This document shows, piece by piece, positions 1-8,838 of a DNA stretch of 64,000 bases. Each line of letters begins with the position of its first letter. The stretch's first letter is position 1. Below the pieces are notes generated by a model, which made no database searches, was not told where the DNA came from, and was given only the letters and a program-made list of their open reading frames with translations. Origin of the DNA: Streptococcus oralis (GTDB taxonomy: Bacteria > Bacillota > Bacilli > Lactobacillales > Streptococcaceae); assembly GCF_024399415.1 (NCBI RefSeq), contig NZ_CP029257.1, positions 1,201,501-1,265,500 of the forward strand. Direction: 5' to 3'. Position numbers and translations under genes: made by a program.

Positions 1-583
1 AGATGGAACGATTGGCTTTCAAGGTTCCTTGTAAGGTCCAATAAGTCGTCAGACTCGTAAAGACAACAGGCTCAGTGAAAAATTTATTTCCTTGAGTCAA
101 GCCTACGATCTTGTAACTCTCTTCGCTTCCATTGAGCTGAATGGCATCACCTAGCTTCATCCCATAGTTCTCAAAAGACTGATCCACGACAACCTCATCA
201 TCTCCTTCAGGATAACGCCCCTCCGTCAAACTTGGAGAGATAAATGCGTCCCAGTCTTGAGCAAAAATGGAAACATTGACCTTTTCACTACCATCGACTA
301 GATTGGTTACAGCGAACATATAGCCCAATGGAGCAGCCTCTTCAGAACTCTTATCCTTGTAGTCCTTTTCAGGAATAAAGGATGCCGTCAAATTATCATT
401 TGCGTAGTCAGATAAAACCACCCCCGTCGCTTGCCAATTATCAATAGCTGCTCGGTTGTTTCGCACAAGACCGAGAGCTAGACTAGTCATAAAAAAGACC
501 ATAAAAGCGATAAGAAAAATGGTCGTTAAGATCAAACTATATCGAAGTTTGTTTCGCAATATCTCTTTGATAGCAAGATACAT
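1..583 (-). CDS. ABC transporter permease, FtsX/MacB-like (partial, 3' end outside window)
   Basis: The reading frame starts at ATG 583 and stays open to the window edge, giving about 194 residues of the N-terminal part. The protein opens with a short amphipathic stretch (MYLAIKEILRNKLRYS) and one long transmembrane helix at about residues 16-38. A soluble extracellular domain of mixed alpha/beta character follows. This is the usual start of MacB/FtsX-type permeases, in which the periplasmic-type domain sits between helix 1 and helices 2-4. The missing C-terminal part should carry three more helices. An AAAGGAG site lies just before the start and overlaps the end of a 25-codon ORF, so translation may be coupled. 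The substrate cannot be told from this fragment. The ATPase partner is expected to the left of the window. Confidence 0.75.
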   Translation of the reverse strand, partial: MYLAIKEILRNKLRYSLILTTIFLIAFMVFFMTSLALGLVRNNRAAIDNWQATGVVLSDYANDNLTASFIPEKDYKDKSSEEAAPLGYMFAVTNLVDGSEKVNVSIFAQDWDAFISPSLTEGRYPEGDDEVVVDQSFENYGMKLGDAIQLNGSEESYKIVGLTQGNKFFTEPVVFTSLTTYWTLQGTLKANRSI

Positions 584-585
584 GC

Positions 586-663
586 TTATCTCCTTTTACT
601 TTTCCCAGAGGTAGCAAGAATGCCACCCAGTCCAATAGACAGAATCTCTGTCTTATCATCCAT
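586..663 (-). CDS. 25-residue small ORF in front of the ABC permease
   Basis: An ATG at 663 with a good AGGAG site eight bases upstream opens a 25-codon frame (starts MDDKTEIL, ends GKSKRR) that stops inside the ribosome-binding site of the permease gene. The product is a short acidic head, a glycine-rich hydrophobic middle and a basic tail. It could be a leader peptide that couples translation to the permease, a small membrane peptide of the transporter, or the remnant of a longer gene. I do not recognise it. The ribosome-binding site and its placement are the only support. Confidence 0.4.
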   Translation of the reverse strand: MDDKTEILSIGLGGILATSGKSKRR

Positions 664-957
664 TCAAAACAACTCCTACCAACACTCTTCAAAAGTATCC
701 AGGTAGCAACTTAACAAATCATCTTAGGAAAAAGCCTCAGCTTGCTATCAATTTATATAAGTTATCCTTTCCTTTCTTAGTATATTTATAATAGAGAAGG
801 TCAGGTCATCTGTTTTAAGTGTAACATCCATGCTATCATTTTCCCTTGTAGGTGTCAAGAGAGCGACTTAGAAGTTGATAAGAGACTTTAGTAGTTTTGT
901 AACAATTCTGTAATAATTCTCTGCATAAAAAATGATAAAATAGTTATGTACTGTTAA
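664..957. other. Intergenic region between divergent units
   Basis: This AT-rich stretch lies between the leftward permease unit and the rightward DUF3270 gene. It contains AT-rich hexamers that could serve as minus-strand promoter elements near 779-784, but no convincing -35 partner. I see no ORF with a ribosome-binding site and no strong hairpin. The only well-formed element is the DUF3270 promoter at its right end. Confidence 0.5.
933..941 (+). promoter_or_regulatory. Extended -10 promoter of the DUF3270 gene
   Basis: TG-A-TAAAAT is a perfect extended -10 layout, 26 bases upstream of the ATG. The matching -35 region is poor, which is common for extended -10 promoters in streptococci. An AAGGAGAGA ribosome-binding site follows at 956-964. 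Confidence 0.6.
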
Positions 958-967
958 GGAGAGAATC

Positions 968-1252
968 ATGTCCGCAAGAAAACTAGAAGCTTATGAGTTT
1001 GAACAAGCTCCCGAATCGAATCAAACTCCGCTTTACCAAGATTACACACCTGAAGCCCCAGTCGGCCCTAACCTAAAAGAGATTTTATTTTTTGTAAATA
1101 TCGCTTGTTTCTGTATTTTTATGGCACTGTTTAGTTTTATCTTTTTAGCCTTAAAATTGAACACAGCTTTATCCTTTATCGCTGCAATGGGTCTTAGTTT
1201 CGCCCTTTTACAACTTCAAAGAAAGATAATCAAACGAAAATTTTCAAAATAA
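968..1252 (+). CDS. DUF3270-type small membrane protein
   Basis: This is a 94-residue protein with a polar, proline-containing N-terminal third, then two adjacent transmembrane helices at about residues 38-60 and 65-82, and a strongly basic C-terminus (KIIKRKFSK). The layout matches the streptococcal DUF3270 family, which has no known function. The start is fixed by an AAGGAGAGAATC site. The gene is monocistronic, with its own promoter and a hairpin terminator. It converges on ciaH across a shared bidirectional terminator. It is present beside ciaRH in related streptococci as far as I recall, but that does not show a functional link. Confidence 0.7.
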   Translation: MSARKLEAYEFEQAPESNQTPLYQDYTPEAPVGPNLKEILFFVNIACFCIFMALFSFIFLALKLNTALSFIAAMGLSFALLQLQRKIIKRKFSK

Positions 1253-1279
1253 AGGTTGGTACTCCTACCAACCTCTTTT
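1253..1279 (+). terminator. Terminator of the DUF3270 gene
   Basis: An 8-9 bp stem (AGGTTGGTA/TACCAACCT) with a 3-4 base loop starts directly at the stop codon and is followed by CTTTTCT. Confidence 0.7.
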
Positions 1280-1288
1280 CTAGTTATC

Positions 1289-1320
1289 AAAAAAAGACAG
1301 TTATCTAACTGTCTTTTTTA
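1289..1320. terminator. Bidirectional terminator between DUF3270 gene and ciaH
   Basis: A perfect AAAAAAGACAGTTA/TAACTGTCTTTTTT hairpin has A- and T-tracts on both sides, so it can stop transcription from either direction. Its right end overlaps the ciaH stop codon. Confidence 0.85.
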
Positions 1321-2655
1321 TTTATTCTTACGTTTTGAAGGCGATTGAATAGCGATCTTAACTTCAAAAATTGTTCCTCTAGGTTTGTTATCTTTTACGC
1401 TAATCGTTCCTCTTAATGCATCTACGATCTGCTTGGCTAAAGATAGTCCAAGACCAAAGCCACCTTTCTGACGGGTTCTCGCCTTGTCCACACGGTAAAA
1501 TCGGTCAAAGATTTTCTTCTTGTCAGCAGCTGAGATTCCAATTCCGTTATCCGTTACTGTTAGATAGAGGTGGCGATCTGTAGCATGAACTACAAACTCA
1601 ATTTTCCCATCTTCTTCAGTATACTTGATGGCATTGTCAAATAAGATGGTCATGAGCTGTTTTAGGAGCAACTGATCGGTCATGAAGGGACGATAAATCC
1701 GATTTTCATACTCAAAAATACGATCATTTTCAGAAGCAATCAACTCATAGTTAGCAAAAGTCGTCTTAAAGAACTGTGGTGATACTTCTGCTATTTCTGG
1801 TTTGATTCCATCATCTCGACGTGCAAGGTTGAGAAGATTGGTCGTAAGGAAGCGCATGTTGCGAACTTCTTCAAGACTCGAAGCGATACTTTCGCTGGAT
1901 TCCATAATCGTTGCCTCTGGTTTTCGAAAGAGATTTTCTAAACGATTTTGTAAAACGGCCAAAGGCGTTCTCAGTTCGTGACTTGCATTTTCAACAAAGG
2001 ACTTCTGCTTTTGCATACTTTCCAGCAAGGGTTTGACACTGACACGTGCTAGGTAAACACTGGCAATTAAAGACAGGAGCCAGAAACTAGCCATGACTAC
2101 AACAATTAAATGCTCGTGATTTTGGCTGATTTGCTCGAGCTGGCTGGTATTGATTAAAACCGCCGCATACTTGACGTTACTTGATACCGAGGAAGAGTTG
2201 GTTTCCATCAAAATCATCCGATAGGTTTCTTCCTGACCGTAGCTATTGACAACTTGGATTTGGCGAATGTGATTCAACTCCTTTTTGTCCAGCTTGATCT
2301 TGTCCAAACCTAAAAAGCGATTCCCCAATAAGAGTTGGTTAAAATCCTTGTCAAAGAGCAAGACTTCCGTATTGGAGCTGACATTGGGCTTGATTTCAGC
2401 CTTGTTGGCATCCGCTGTTGCTGGTTGAATATCCTTGACCTCTTCAGTCGCCCGATTCAAGGCTAACTGGATAACCGCTTGGGGACTGCTACTAAGGGCT
2501 TGGAGTTTTTCATCTACAGAAGTATAGAGACTCGAGTGCATGACCTGGAGGATAATCAAGGTCATAGCAGAGAAGATCAGGGTGAACACTCCAAAGTTTC
2601 GAATGAAATAGCTGAAATCATCCGCATACCATGTTTTTTTTAGTTTATTGAACAT
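1318..2655 (-). CDS. ciaH: CiaH sensor histidine kinase
   Basis: This 445-residue membrane sensor kinase phosphorylates CiaR. In streptococci the pair controls competence, beta-lactam tolerance, envelope stress and small csRNAs. Helix 1 is at about residues 20-42. An extracytoplasmic domain of about 140 residues follows, then helix 2 at about 183-203. The H-box [10 protein letters not shown] places the phospho-accepting histidine at residue 226. The ATPase core shows an N-box, DNGIGIS and [10 protein letters not shown]. Length and architecture are those of full CiaH. The start overlaps the end of ciaR by 11 bases, so the two are translated together from the ciaR promoter. Nothing looks damaged. 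Confidence 0.96.
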   Translation of the reverse strand: MFNKLKKTWYADDFSYFIRNFGVFTLIFSAMTLIILQVMHSSLYTSVDEKLQALSSSPQAVIQLALNRATEEVKDIQPATADANKAEIKPNVSSNTEVLLFDKDFNQLLLGNRFLGLDKIKLDKKELNHIRQIQVVNSYGQEETYRMILMETNSSSVSSNVKYAAVLINTSQLEQISQNHEHLIVVVMASFWLLSLIASVYLARVSVKPLLESMQKQKSFVENASHELRTPLAVLQNRLENLFRKPEATIMESSESIASSLEEVRNMRFLTTNLLNLARRDDGIKPEIAEVSPQFFKTTFANYELIASENDRIFEYENRIYRPFMTDQLLLKQLMTILFDNAIKYTEEDGKIEFVVHATDRHLYLTVTDNGIGISAADKKKIFDRFYRVDKARTRQKGGFGLGLSLAKQIVDALRGTISVKDNKPRGTIFEVKIAIQSPSKRKNK

Positions 2656-3319
2656 CTTTTAAAATATACCCGACACTACGCAAGGTTTGAAGATTTTCAG
2701 CAAAGGCTGTTCCCTTCAATTTCTTACGAACTTTTGAGACATAGACTTCTACAACGGAAATCGTCGTATCGCTATCAAATCCCCATAGACGGTCAAAAAT
2801 TTGCGTCTTAGGAAGAATAACATTTTGATTTTGAAGGAAATAAACCAATAACTCAAACTCTTTTCCGAGTAGTTCCACAGGAGTATCTTCCACCTTCACT
2901 TCATTCGTTGAAAGGTTAACGACAATATCTCCATAGGTCAAGGTGTTTTCGTTAAACTTACCTGAACGTTTGAGAAGGGCTTGGATCCGCATTTTGAGTT
3001 CTTCAAGGTAGAAAGGTTTGGTGAGGTAGTCATCCGCTCCAAGCTCAAAACCGTGTCCCTTGTCATCCAAACTCTCTTTGGCAGTCATGATAAGGACTGG
3101 TGTCGTGATTCCTTTTTCACGCAATTCTTTCAGAACTTGGAAGCCATTTTTTTCAGGCAACATCAGGTCAAGCAAAATCAAGTCATAGACGCCACTTTCA
3201 GCTTCGTAAAGACCTTCTTCTCCATCAAAAACCTGCATGACATCTGCAAAATCATCCAAAAAGTCAAATACTGAGTTTGACAGGCCTAGGTCGTCTTCTA
3301 CTAATAAGATTTTTATCAT
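2645..3319 (-). CDS. ciaR: CiaR response regulator
   Basis: This 224-residue OmpR-family regulator has a receiver domain at residues 1-115 with the acidic pocket EDD at 8-10, phospho-acceptor D51 in LILLDLMLP and the conserved lysine in the LTKPF segment. The winged-helix DNA-binding domain is at about 125-222. CiaR is known to bind paired TTTAAG repeats. An AAGGAGGA ribosome-binding site lies upstream, and a TATAAT -10 sits about 25 bases before the start. It is the first gene of the ciaRH operon. It lies downstream of pepN, separated by a strong terminator. Confidence 0.97.
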   Translation of the reverse strand: MIKILLVEDDLGLSNSVFDFLDDFADVMQVFDGEEGLYEAESGVYDLILLDLMLPEKNGFQVLKELREKGITTPVLIMTAKESLDDKGHGFELGADDYLTKPFYLEELKMRIQALLKRSGKFNENTLTYGDIVVNLSTNEVKVEDTPVELLGKEFELLVYFLQNQNVILPKTQIFDRLWGFDSDTTISVVEVYVSKVRKKLKGTAFAENLQTLRSVGYILKDVQ

Positions 3320-3343
3320 CAGAAACTCCTCCTTGTTATGATT

Positions 3344-3349
3344 ATTATA
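3344..3349 (-). promoter_or_regulatory. -10 box of the ciaRH promoter
   Basis: TATAAT on the minus strand, 25 bases upstream of the ciaR start. The -35 partner is unclear because the region is occupied by the pepN terminator T-tract. A single TTTAAG hexamer lies just upstream on the same strand, but I do not see the two-hexamer CiaR site with five-base spacing. Confidence 0.5.
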
Positions 3350-3362
3350 CCAAAATTGCCTT

Positions 3363-3413
3363 AAAAAAAACTCAACTCTCTCTTCTTTTAAGATAGAAAG
3401 TTGAGTTTTTGTT
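3363..3413 (-). terminator. Terminator of pepN
   Basis: A long stem (AAAAACTCAACT pairing with AGTTGAGTTTTT) with a loop of about 20 bases is followed on the minus strand by eight T residues. It isolates pepN from ciaR. Confidence 0.8.
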
Positions 3414-3428
3414 TACATTTTGAACGAA

Positions 3429-5975
3429 TTAAGCCTTGCCATATTGGGCTACAACAGCTTCGACTGCTGCTTTCTCACGCTTAATCAAGTCAACACGCGC
3501 TGCGATATCCTTGATCCCCATGCGGATATTACGGCTAAGAGCTAGGTCAGAAAGTTGCGGTTCAAAGAATTCCTTATACTCAGCCAAGCGTTCTTCTGTT
3601 TTAAAGATGTGTGATGGGAAGATGACAAAGCTATCAAAGCTCATATCCCCACCAAGAGCTGCCTTGATCCAATCCCAGTTTTCACGCGCCCATACCCAAA
3701 CAGTTTCTTGAGTTGTTTGGTGTCCGAGGAATTGGAGGTACCATGAAGAAAGGTCTTGTGGTTTCACCACAAATTTGTCCTTCCATGAACGAATCAAGGT
3801 TTGGATATTGTCAGCATCTGTACTGTAGGCTAGAGCAGCTGCCAACTGGCGTTTGAAGACCGCATCCGTCGCATGAGTGTAGAGGTCCAGATAAGTTGCG
3901 ACCAAGTCCTTGGTCTCATAGTGTTTCATTTCATTGATAAGAACTTGTGCACGGATGGCTGCTGGAAGTCCTGCAAGGTTCTCCTTGTGAGCTGCAAAGA
4001 TTTGGCTAGCGACTTGACTAGCTTCTGCATCATTGGAGCGAATCATCATAGAAACGGCCAACTGACGAACCAATTCATCCTCATCTGATTCTCCGTCTTT
4101 GGCTTCAAAACCAAGACGGTCATAGTTATGACGAGCTAATTTAGCAACGAGTGTATTAAAGGCTTTCTCAGTCTCTGTTCCTTCATCGATAAAGCGCTCA
4201 AGGGCAGAAATCACTTGAGAAACAGCTGAAACCACAAGGTAAGACTCTTCCTTAGCAAGTTTATCAAGGACTGGGAGCAAGTCTGCATAAGAAATGTGCC
4301 CTGCTTCAGCCAACAAACGACGTTCTTGAACGATTTGCAGTTTGCTTGTGTTATCAAGTGTCTCTAACTCAGCAAGAACAGCTTCTAACAAGTCTCCTTG
4401 ATAGTCGGTAATATAGTGGGCAGTATTTTCAGTGTTGAGACGAAGAGCTCCTTCATTTTCAGCAAGAAGAGCGGCGTAGCCAGGAATTTCGATACTTTCA
4501 GTTTCAAGTGTATCTGGCAAGCCCTTCCAGTTGCTGTTCAGTGGTACAACCCAGAGACGGTTCTTGTCTTCGTGCTCACCGATAAAGAATTGTTTTTGTG
4601 AAATCTTCAAGACATCATTTTCAACTTTGACAGTGAGAACTGGATAACCAGGTTGCTCCAACCAAGAATCCATGAAAGCTGCAACATCTCGTCCTGATGC
4701 CTGACCAAGGGCATTCCAAAGGTCACGACCAATGGTGTTGCTGTACTGGTGCTTTTCAAAGTAAGCATGCAAGCCTTTAGCGAAATCAGCATCACCGAGC
4801 CAACGGCGAAGCATATGCATGAGACGGCTTCCTTTAGCATAGACGATAGCTCCATCAAAGAGGGTATTGATTTCGTCTGGGTGTTTAACTTCAACGTGAA
4901 CAGACTGAACGCCATCCGTCGCATCGCGTTTAAGCGCCGCTGGAACACCGCCTGTTTGGAAGTCTTCAAAGATATTCCAACTTGGCTCGATGGCATCCAC
5001 ACAGACGTATTCCATCATGTTAGCGAAGCTTTCATTAAGCCAAAGGTCATCCCACCATTTCATAGTCACGAGGTTCCCAAACCATTGGTGGGCCAACTCA
5101 TGTGCTACAACTAGGGCAACTTGTTGACGGCTAGCAAAGGTTGAGTTCTCATCTACAACCAAGTAAACTTCACGGTAGGTCACAAGACCCCAGTTTTCCA
5201 TAGCACCAGCTGAGAAGTCAGGCAGGGCGATGTGAAGTGATTGAGGAATTGGGTACTTAACTCCATAGTAATCTTCGTAAAACTCGATTGAGCGAACAGC
5301 GATGTCTAATGAGAAATCAAGGTTAGATAGTGGATGGGCTTTGGTTGAGTAAACACCTACGAGGGTACCGTTTTTAGTTTTAGCCGTTACCCCTTGCAAA
5401 TCACCTGCAACAAAAGCTAATAAGTAAGAAGACATGCGAGGTGTTGTCGCAAACTTCCAGATGCCTGATTCCTTGCGTTTTTCCACATCAATTTCTGGCA
5501 TGTTTGACAAGGCCACTTCACCTTCTGCCTGGTCAAAACGAAGGGCGAGGTCAAAAGTAGCCTTGGCTTCAGGCTCATCCACACATGGGAAGGCTTCACG
5601 CGCAAAATGGCTTTCAAACTGAGTAGACAAGACTTCCTTCTTGATACCATCAACTGTGTAGTAAGAAGGGTAAATCCCTGTCATATTGTCTGTGATTTTT
5701 CCTAAAAAGGCGATGACCAATTCAACTTGACCAGCCTCAGCCAATTCGATATGAAGGGCTTCATTGTCATGGTCAACTGTAAATGGACGAGCTTGACCTG
5801 CAACTTCTACAGAAGCGATTTCCAAGTCTTTTTGGTGGAGGGAAATACGGTCACTCTGCGCTTGACCAGTGATGGTCACCTTCCCAGAAAAGGTCTTGGT
5901 CTCACGACTCAAGTCTAAAAATAAATCATAGTGTTCAGGAACAAATTGGGTAATAAAATGTTCAACAGCTTGCAT
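3429..5975 (-). CDS. pepN: Aminopeptidase N, M1 family
   Basis: This 848-residue cytoplasmic zinc metallopeptidase removes N-terminal residues, preferring lysine and other basic or hydrophobic ones, in peptide nutrition. The exopeptidase signature GAMEN is at residues 257-261. The zinc site HELAH is at 292-296, with the third ligand E315 in the LNES segment. The rest is a beta-saddle N-terminal domain and a helical C-terminal domain of ERAP type. Length is normal for lactic acid bacteria PepN. A TAGGAGAAAACT ribosome-binding site fixes the start. The gene sits alone between its own terminator and the ASCH operon. Confidence 0.97.
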   Translation of the reverse strand: MQAVEHFITQFVPEHYDLFLDLSRETKTFSGKVTITGQAQSDRISLHQKDLEIASVEVAGQARPFTVDHDNEALHIELAEAGQVELVIAFLGKITDNMTGIYPSYYTVDGIKKEVLSTQFESHFAREAFPCVDEPEAKATFDLALRFDQAEGEVALSNMPEIDVEKRKESGIWKFATTPRMSSYLLAFVAGDLQGVTAKTKNGTLVGVYSTKAHPLSNLDFSLDIAVRSIEFYEDYYGVKYPIPQSLHIALPDFSAGAMENWGLVTYREVYLVVDENSTFASRQQVALVVAHELAHQWFGNLVTMKWWDDLWLNESFANMMEYVCVDAIEPSWNIFEDFQTGGVPAALKRDATDGVQSVHVEVKHPDEINTLFDGAIVYAKGSRLMHMLRRWLGDADFAKGLHAYFEKHQYSNTIGRDLWNALGQASGRDVAAFMDSWLEQPGYPVLTVKVENDVLKISQKQFFIGEHEDKNRLWVVPLNSNWKGLPDTLETESIEIPGYAALLAENEGALRLNTENTAHYITDYQGDLLEAVLAELETLDNTSKLQIVQERRLLAEAGHISYADLLPVLDKLAKEESYLVVSAVSQVISALERFIDEGTETEKAFNTLVAKLARHNYDRLGFEAKDGESDEDELVRQLAVSMMIRSNDAEASQVASQIFAAHKENLAGLPAAIRAQVLINEMKHYETKDLVATYLDLYTHATDAVFKRQLAAALAYSTDADNIQTLIRSWKDKFVVKPQDLSSWYLQFLGHQTTQETVWVWARENWDWIKAALGGDMSFDSFVIFPSHIFKTEERLAEYKEFFEPQLSDLALSRNIRMGIKDIAARVDLIKREKAAVEAVVAQYGKA

Positions 5976-6095
5976 AGTTTTCTCCTATTCTAAGTTTAAG
6001 AGTTTTACTCTTCTTCAAACAAACTTATTATATCATGTTTTGCTTTAGAAAAAAGGATTGGACGGTAATTTCCAAAACTTTCTTCCTTCTACAGT

Positions 6096-6536
6096 CTACA
6101 GTGGGTAGACCTTGCGAAATTCTTCTAGAACGACCTTGCTGTCAGGTGTAAAAGTCAGTCCTGCCTCTCTCAGCCACTCGGTGAAACAGTCTTCATGGAC
6201 CTGGCGCCAATAGTCCAAAGATTTATCCCCCTCACCTTCATTGTAGGCATGGTCAGCAGAAACTTGATGAAAAGTCTGAACGGAAACCTTGGTAATTTCG
6301 ACAATGCAGACAGCCTGATTTTGACTGTCTAAAATGACATCGAAGGTACCTTCTCGCGGAAGAGGTTCGTCCTCTATTGCGTAGAGGTCGTAGGCTGAGG
6401 CGGTTGCTGTCTTTTCGCCTTTTAAAACCAAATCTGCCAAGAGATCGGCTTCCACTCCAAAAGCCCAGGCATCTATCTCATCTCCAATCGAGGGGTTAAT
6501 TTGCTTATACGCATTCCACATTTCTTGCGGTGTCAT
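6096..6536 (-). CDS. ASCH domain protein
   Basis: This 146-residue protein has an ASCH (PUA-like) fold: the GEKTATAS segment at about residues 39-46, the PREGTFDVILD strand region and the VCIVEITKV strand are typical. ASCH proteins are thought to bind RNA or modified nucleotides, and some cleave nucleoside derivatives. The substrate of this one is unknown. The ATG overlaps the stop codon of the upstream PEP-utilising gene (ATGA), with an AAAGGAGC site inside that gene. It is therefore the last gene of the small operon running from DUF2829 through the dehydrogenase, Nudix and PEP-domain genes. Confidence 0.85.
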   Translation of the reverse strand: MTPQEMWNAYKQINPSIGDEIDAWAFGVEADLLADLVLKGEKTATASAYDLYAIEDEPLPREGTFDVILDSQNQAVCIVEITKVSVQTFHQVSADHAYNEGEGDKSLDYWRQVHEDCFTEWLREAGLTFTPDSKVVLEEFRKVYPL

Positions 6537-7384
6537 GGGTTGCTCCTTTGTAATTTTTTACTTACTTCTTTTACACGTTTGAGGTGGTCTGGATAATCAA
6601 TCTCTAAATCAAAAATCTCTGGGATAGAACTGTAGTGGATAATACACTTGATACCCATCTGATTCATTTTTTGTATGAAAGAAGCATTCAGATAGCCTGC
6701 TACAGCAAAGTCAATCTTTTTTATCCTTGCTTTATCCTGCATATCTCTTAGCATATCTAACATTATTGGACTTTCCATATCATGCCATTGACTGTTTCTC
6801 ACAGTCGCAAAAACAAAAGAAGTCAAATCATTCATTCCAACTATAATCTTTGAAATACCCGTTTCCAGTATCCTGTCCAAGTCAAAATAAGCTGACGGCA
6901 ATTCAATCATTGTGCCGACTTTTCCAGTAAAACCATGCTCACGCAATACTCTAATAGCTTGCTTTAACTGCTCAGAATTATTGACAAAAGGAAAAATAAC
7001 AGACAGATTGGGATTTGTTTGATAAACTTCTGTAACGACATGTGCCTCAGCCTGAAATTCATTCGGACACGCCAGCAAACGCCTTATCCCTCTATATCCA
7101 AACAAGGGATGATTTTCATCAAAATGCTCTTTAGTCCCCTCTAAACAATTAGCTTCTGTATTTGTTAACTCTGAAAAACGATACCAAACCTCTTCATCTG
7201 AGTACAAGGAGCAAATGGTATCTAGATAATCTTTTACAAATTGCTGACAACTTACTAATAGGATGTTTTGATTAAGCTCTCTAAGTAATTATTCTCCACG
7301 AATCATACCGACGTGGTGCAATAACTGAGGATAAACTTTTTCAACAATTTGTTCTCCACTAAGGACAAGTTGATTTTTCATCAT
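6533..7384 (-). pseudogene. PEP-utilising enzyme C-terminal (TIM-barrel) protein, interrupted by an in-frame TAA
   Basis: From ATG 7384 the frame encodes 32 residues ending MIRGE, then a TAA at 7289-7291. It then continues in the same frame with no other stop to 6533. Read through, the product is about 283 residues and resembles the C-terminal PEP-binding barrel of PEP synthase/PPDK. The arginine-x-glutamate motif (MIRGE) lies immediately before the stop, with GYRGIRR and the GTMIELPSA active-site strand after it. A TTG at 7207 could restart a 224-residue fragment, but that fragment would lack the first PEP-binding motif. The simplest reading is a recent nonsense change (TAT or TAC to TAA would restore GEYLL) or a sequencing error. 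The gene overlaps the Nudix gene by 26 bases. Standalone barrels of this type have no defined role. Confidence 0.8.
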
Positions 7385-7859
7385 TCACCTTCCAATTCAT
7401 ATACAAGGTCTTGTCCAACTCTGGAAATCCCAATAACTCTGCTTTGACCTTCAAGACTAATGGTGATGCATTTTCTGTAGTAATTTCTTCCAAATTCAAC
7501 CAAAGTGCATTTGCTGAATCATTACTTCCATCAAGAACCTCCTGAGGAATTGAATTTTGGGAGTGTTCAAAATCGAGTACTATATCATAAAATGCCATGA
7601 TATGGTGAACCATAAAATTTTTCAACTCTTCCCTGACGAAAACATCGTAGATTCGAGGATTTGAGTAGCTTCTAACAGTAAATTCTGTCTCTTCCATCAC
7701 TTCTCTAATCAGAGTTTCCGTCAATCCTTCACCAAGTTGCTGACTACCACCAGGTAGATCATAACGATGTTGATAAGGGCCTCTCGTTTTTTCAATGCAG
7801 AGTAACTTCCCATTTTCAAAGCAAACAGCATAGACTCCAAAGTGTTTTTTGATTTCCAT
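7359..7859 (-). CDS. Nudix hydrolase
   Basis: This 166-residue protein carries the complete Nudix box: GGSQQLGE, then seven residues, then REVMEET, at about residues 37-59. The family hydrolyses nucleoside diphosphates linked to another moiety, using Mg2+ or Mn2+ bound by the REVMEE glutamates. Neither the substrate nor a housecleaning versus metabolic role can be predicted from the sequence. It lies between the dehydrogenase gene (10-base gap) and the broken PEP-domain gene (26-base overlap), so it is in the middle of a five-gene operon. Confidence 0.88.
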   Translation of the reverse strand: MEIKKHFGVYAVCFENGKLLCIEKTRGPYQHRYDLPGGSQQLGEGLTETLIREVMEETEFTVRSYSNPRIYDVFVREELKNFMVHHIMAFYDIVLDFEHSQNSIPQEVLDGSNDSANALWLNLEEITTENASPLVLKVKAELLGFPELDKTLYMNWKVNDEKSTCP

Positions 7860-7869
7860 CCAACTCCTC

Positions 7870-8568
7870 CTACTTCAAAGACCAGCCACCATCTATTGTC
7901 AAGATTTGTCCTTGCATGGCGCTCGCTTTTCCACTTGCTAAGAAAAGGCTAATCTCTGCTACTTCCTCTGGCTCAATCCAGCGTTTGATGGGAGTTTCAC
8001 TAGCCACCCAGTTCGCCAATCCACCTGGTTCAAAGTCCGCAGCGGTCATAGCTGTCTTGACTGCCCCTGGAGCAATCCCAAAGACCTGAATACCAGTCTC
8101 AGCATAGTCTAGAGCCAACTGCTTGGTAAAGCCAGCTAAGGCGTGCTTAGACGAGGTATAGGCGTGACCACCTCCGCCAGCTAGACTTGAAGCAATCGAA
8201 CACATATTGATGATGATTCCTTTTTTATTTTCCAACATTTGTGTCAAATAATGCCGAGTCAACTCAACAGGAGTCACGTAGTTGATTTCAAAAATCTCTT
8301 GAATTTCCTGCGCTGATTGTTCCAATAAGGGTTTGTAAGCATCCAAAACTCCTGCAGTATTGCACAAAACATCCACATAAGGACACCAGTCAAAAATTGG
8401 CTCCAAGTCCAAGGTCAAATCTCTCTGTAAAAAGTGGAAATCACCCTGTAAGAGTGGATTTTCACCTTGGTCAACTCCATAAACTTGATAACCCTTCTCT
8501 AAAAAGAGTCGAGCTTGAGCCAGACCAATCCCTGAACTTACACCTGTAATCAATACACGTCTAGTCAT
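7870..8568 (-). CDS. Short-chain dehydrogenase/reductase (FabG-like)
   Basis: This 232-residue SDR has a nucleotide-binding TGVSSGIG motif at residues 8-15, the NTAGV motif near 90, and the catalytic tyrosine and lysine in YTSSK near 137-141. The C-terminal LTIDGG strand is the usual SDR ending. It is annotated as 3-oxoacyl-ACP reductase in many streptococci, but it is far from the fatty-acid synthesis cluster and is probably not the essential FabG. The substrate is unknown. The start overlaps the stop of the DUF2829 gene by eight bases (ATGACTAG), indicating coupled translation. Confidence 0.88.
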   Translation of the reverse strand: MTRRVLITGVSSGIGLAQARLFLEKGYQVYGVDQGENPLLQGDFHFLQRDLTLDLEPIFDWCPYVDVLCNTAGVLDAYKPLLEQSAQEIQEIFEINYVTPVELTRHYLTQMLENKKGIIINMCSIASSLAGGGGHAYTSSKHALAGFTKQLALDYAETGIQVFGIAPGAVKTAMTAADFEPGGLANWVASETPIKRWIEPEEVAEISLFLASGKASAMQGQILTIDGGWSLK

Positions 8569-8797
8569 GCACTTCTACCCAATCCGTCGCTAAAACATCA
8601 CAAGGTGTCGGGCTCCACATGGAAAAGCCTTCGCCATCTCCAGACACGTTGATGAGAAAATAAGGCGTCACTTCAAGTGCAACCCCGTTTTGTTCGATAG
8701 TGTCAAAGAGTTGGACATAGTTTTCAGCCCCTCCCCAACCAGCGCGTACATATTTTTTCTTAGCTTTTAATCCAGGCAGGATTTCTTCAAAAGTCAT
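8561..8797 (-). CDS. DUF2829 (Tad2-like) small protein
   Basis: This 78-residue protein starts at the ATG preceded by AAAGGAGAACATC. An in-frame TTG ten codons further upstream has no ribosome-binding site and is not used here. Residues MTFEEILPGLKAKKKYVRAGWGG followed by aromatic-rich strands and SPTPCDVLATDW match DUF2829. Phage members of this family (Tad2) are known to block Thoeris immunity by sequestering a cyclic-ADPR-type signal. Chromosomal copies such as this have no established role. It is the first gene of the operon with the dehydrogenase, Nudix, PEP-domain and ASCH genes, several of which suggest nucleotide chemistry. Confidence 0.82.
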   Translation of the reverse strand: MTFEEILPGLKAKKKYVRAGWGGAENYVQLFDTIEQNGVALEVTPYFLINVSGDGEGFSMWSPTPCDVLATDWVEVHD

Positions 8798-8838
8798 GAT
8801 GTTCTCCTTTAATTCTACATTCTTCAATTAATTATAAC

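Noticed and set aside
3320..3428. CiaR binding site in its own promoter
   Set aside because: Only one TTTAAG hexamer is seen on the relevant strand. The known site needs two hexamers five bases apart.
8798..8827. Ten-codon N-terminal extension of the DUF2829 gene from a TTG
   Set aside because: The strong AAAGGAG site lies inside the extension and is correctly spaced for the downstream ATG.
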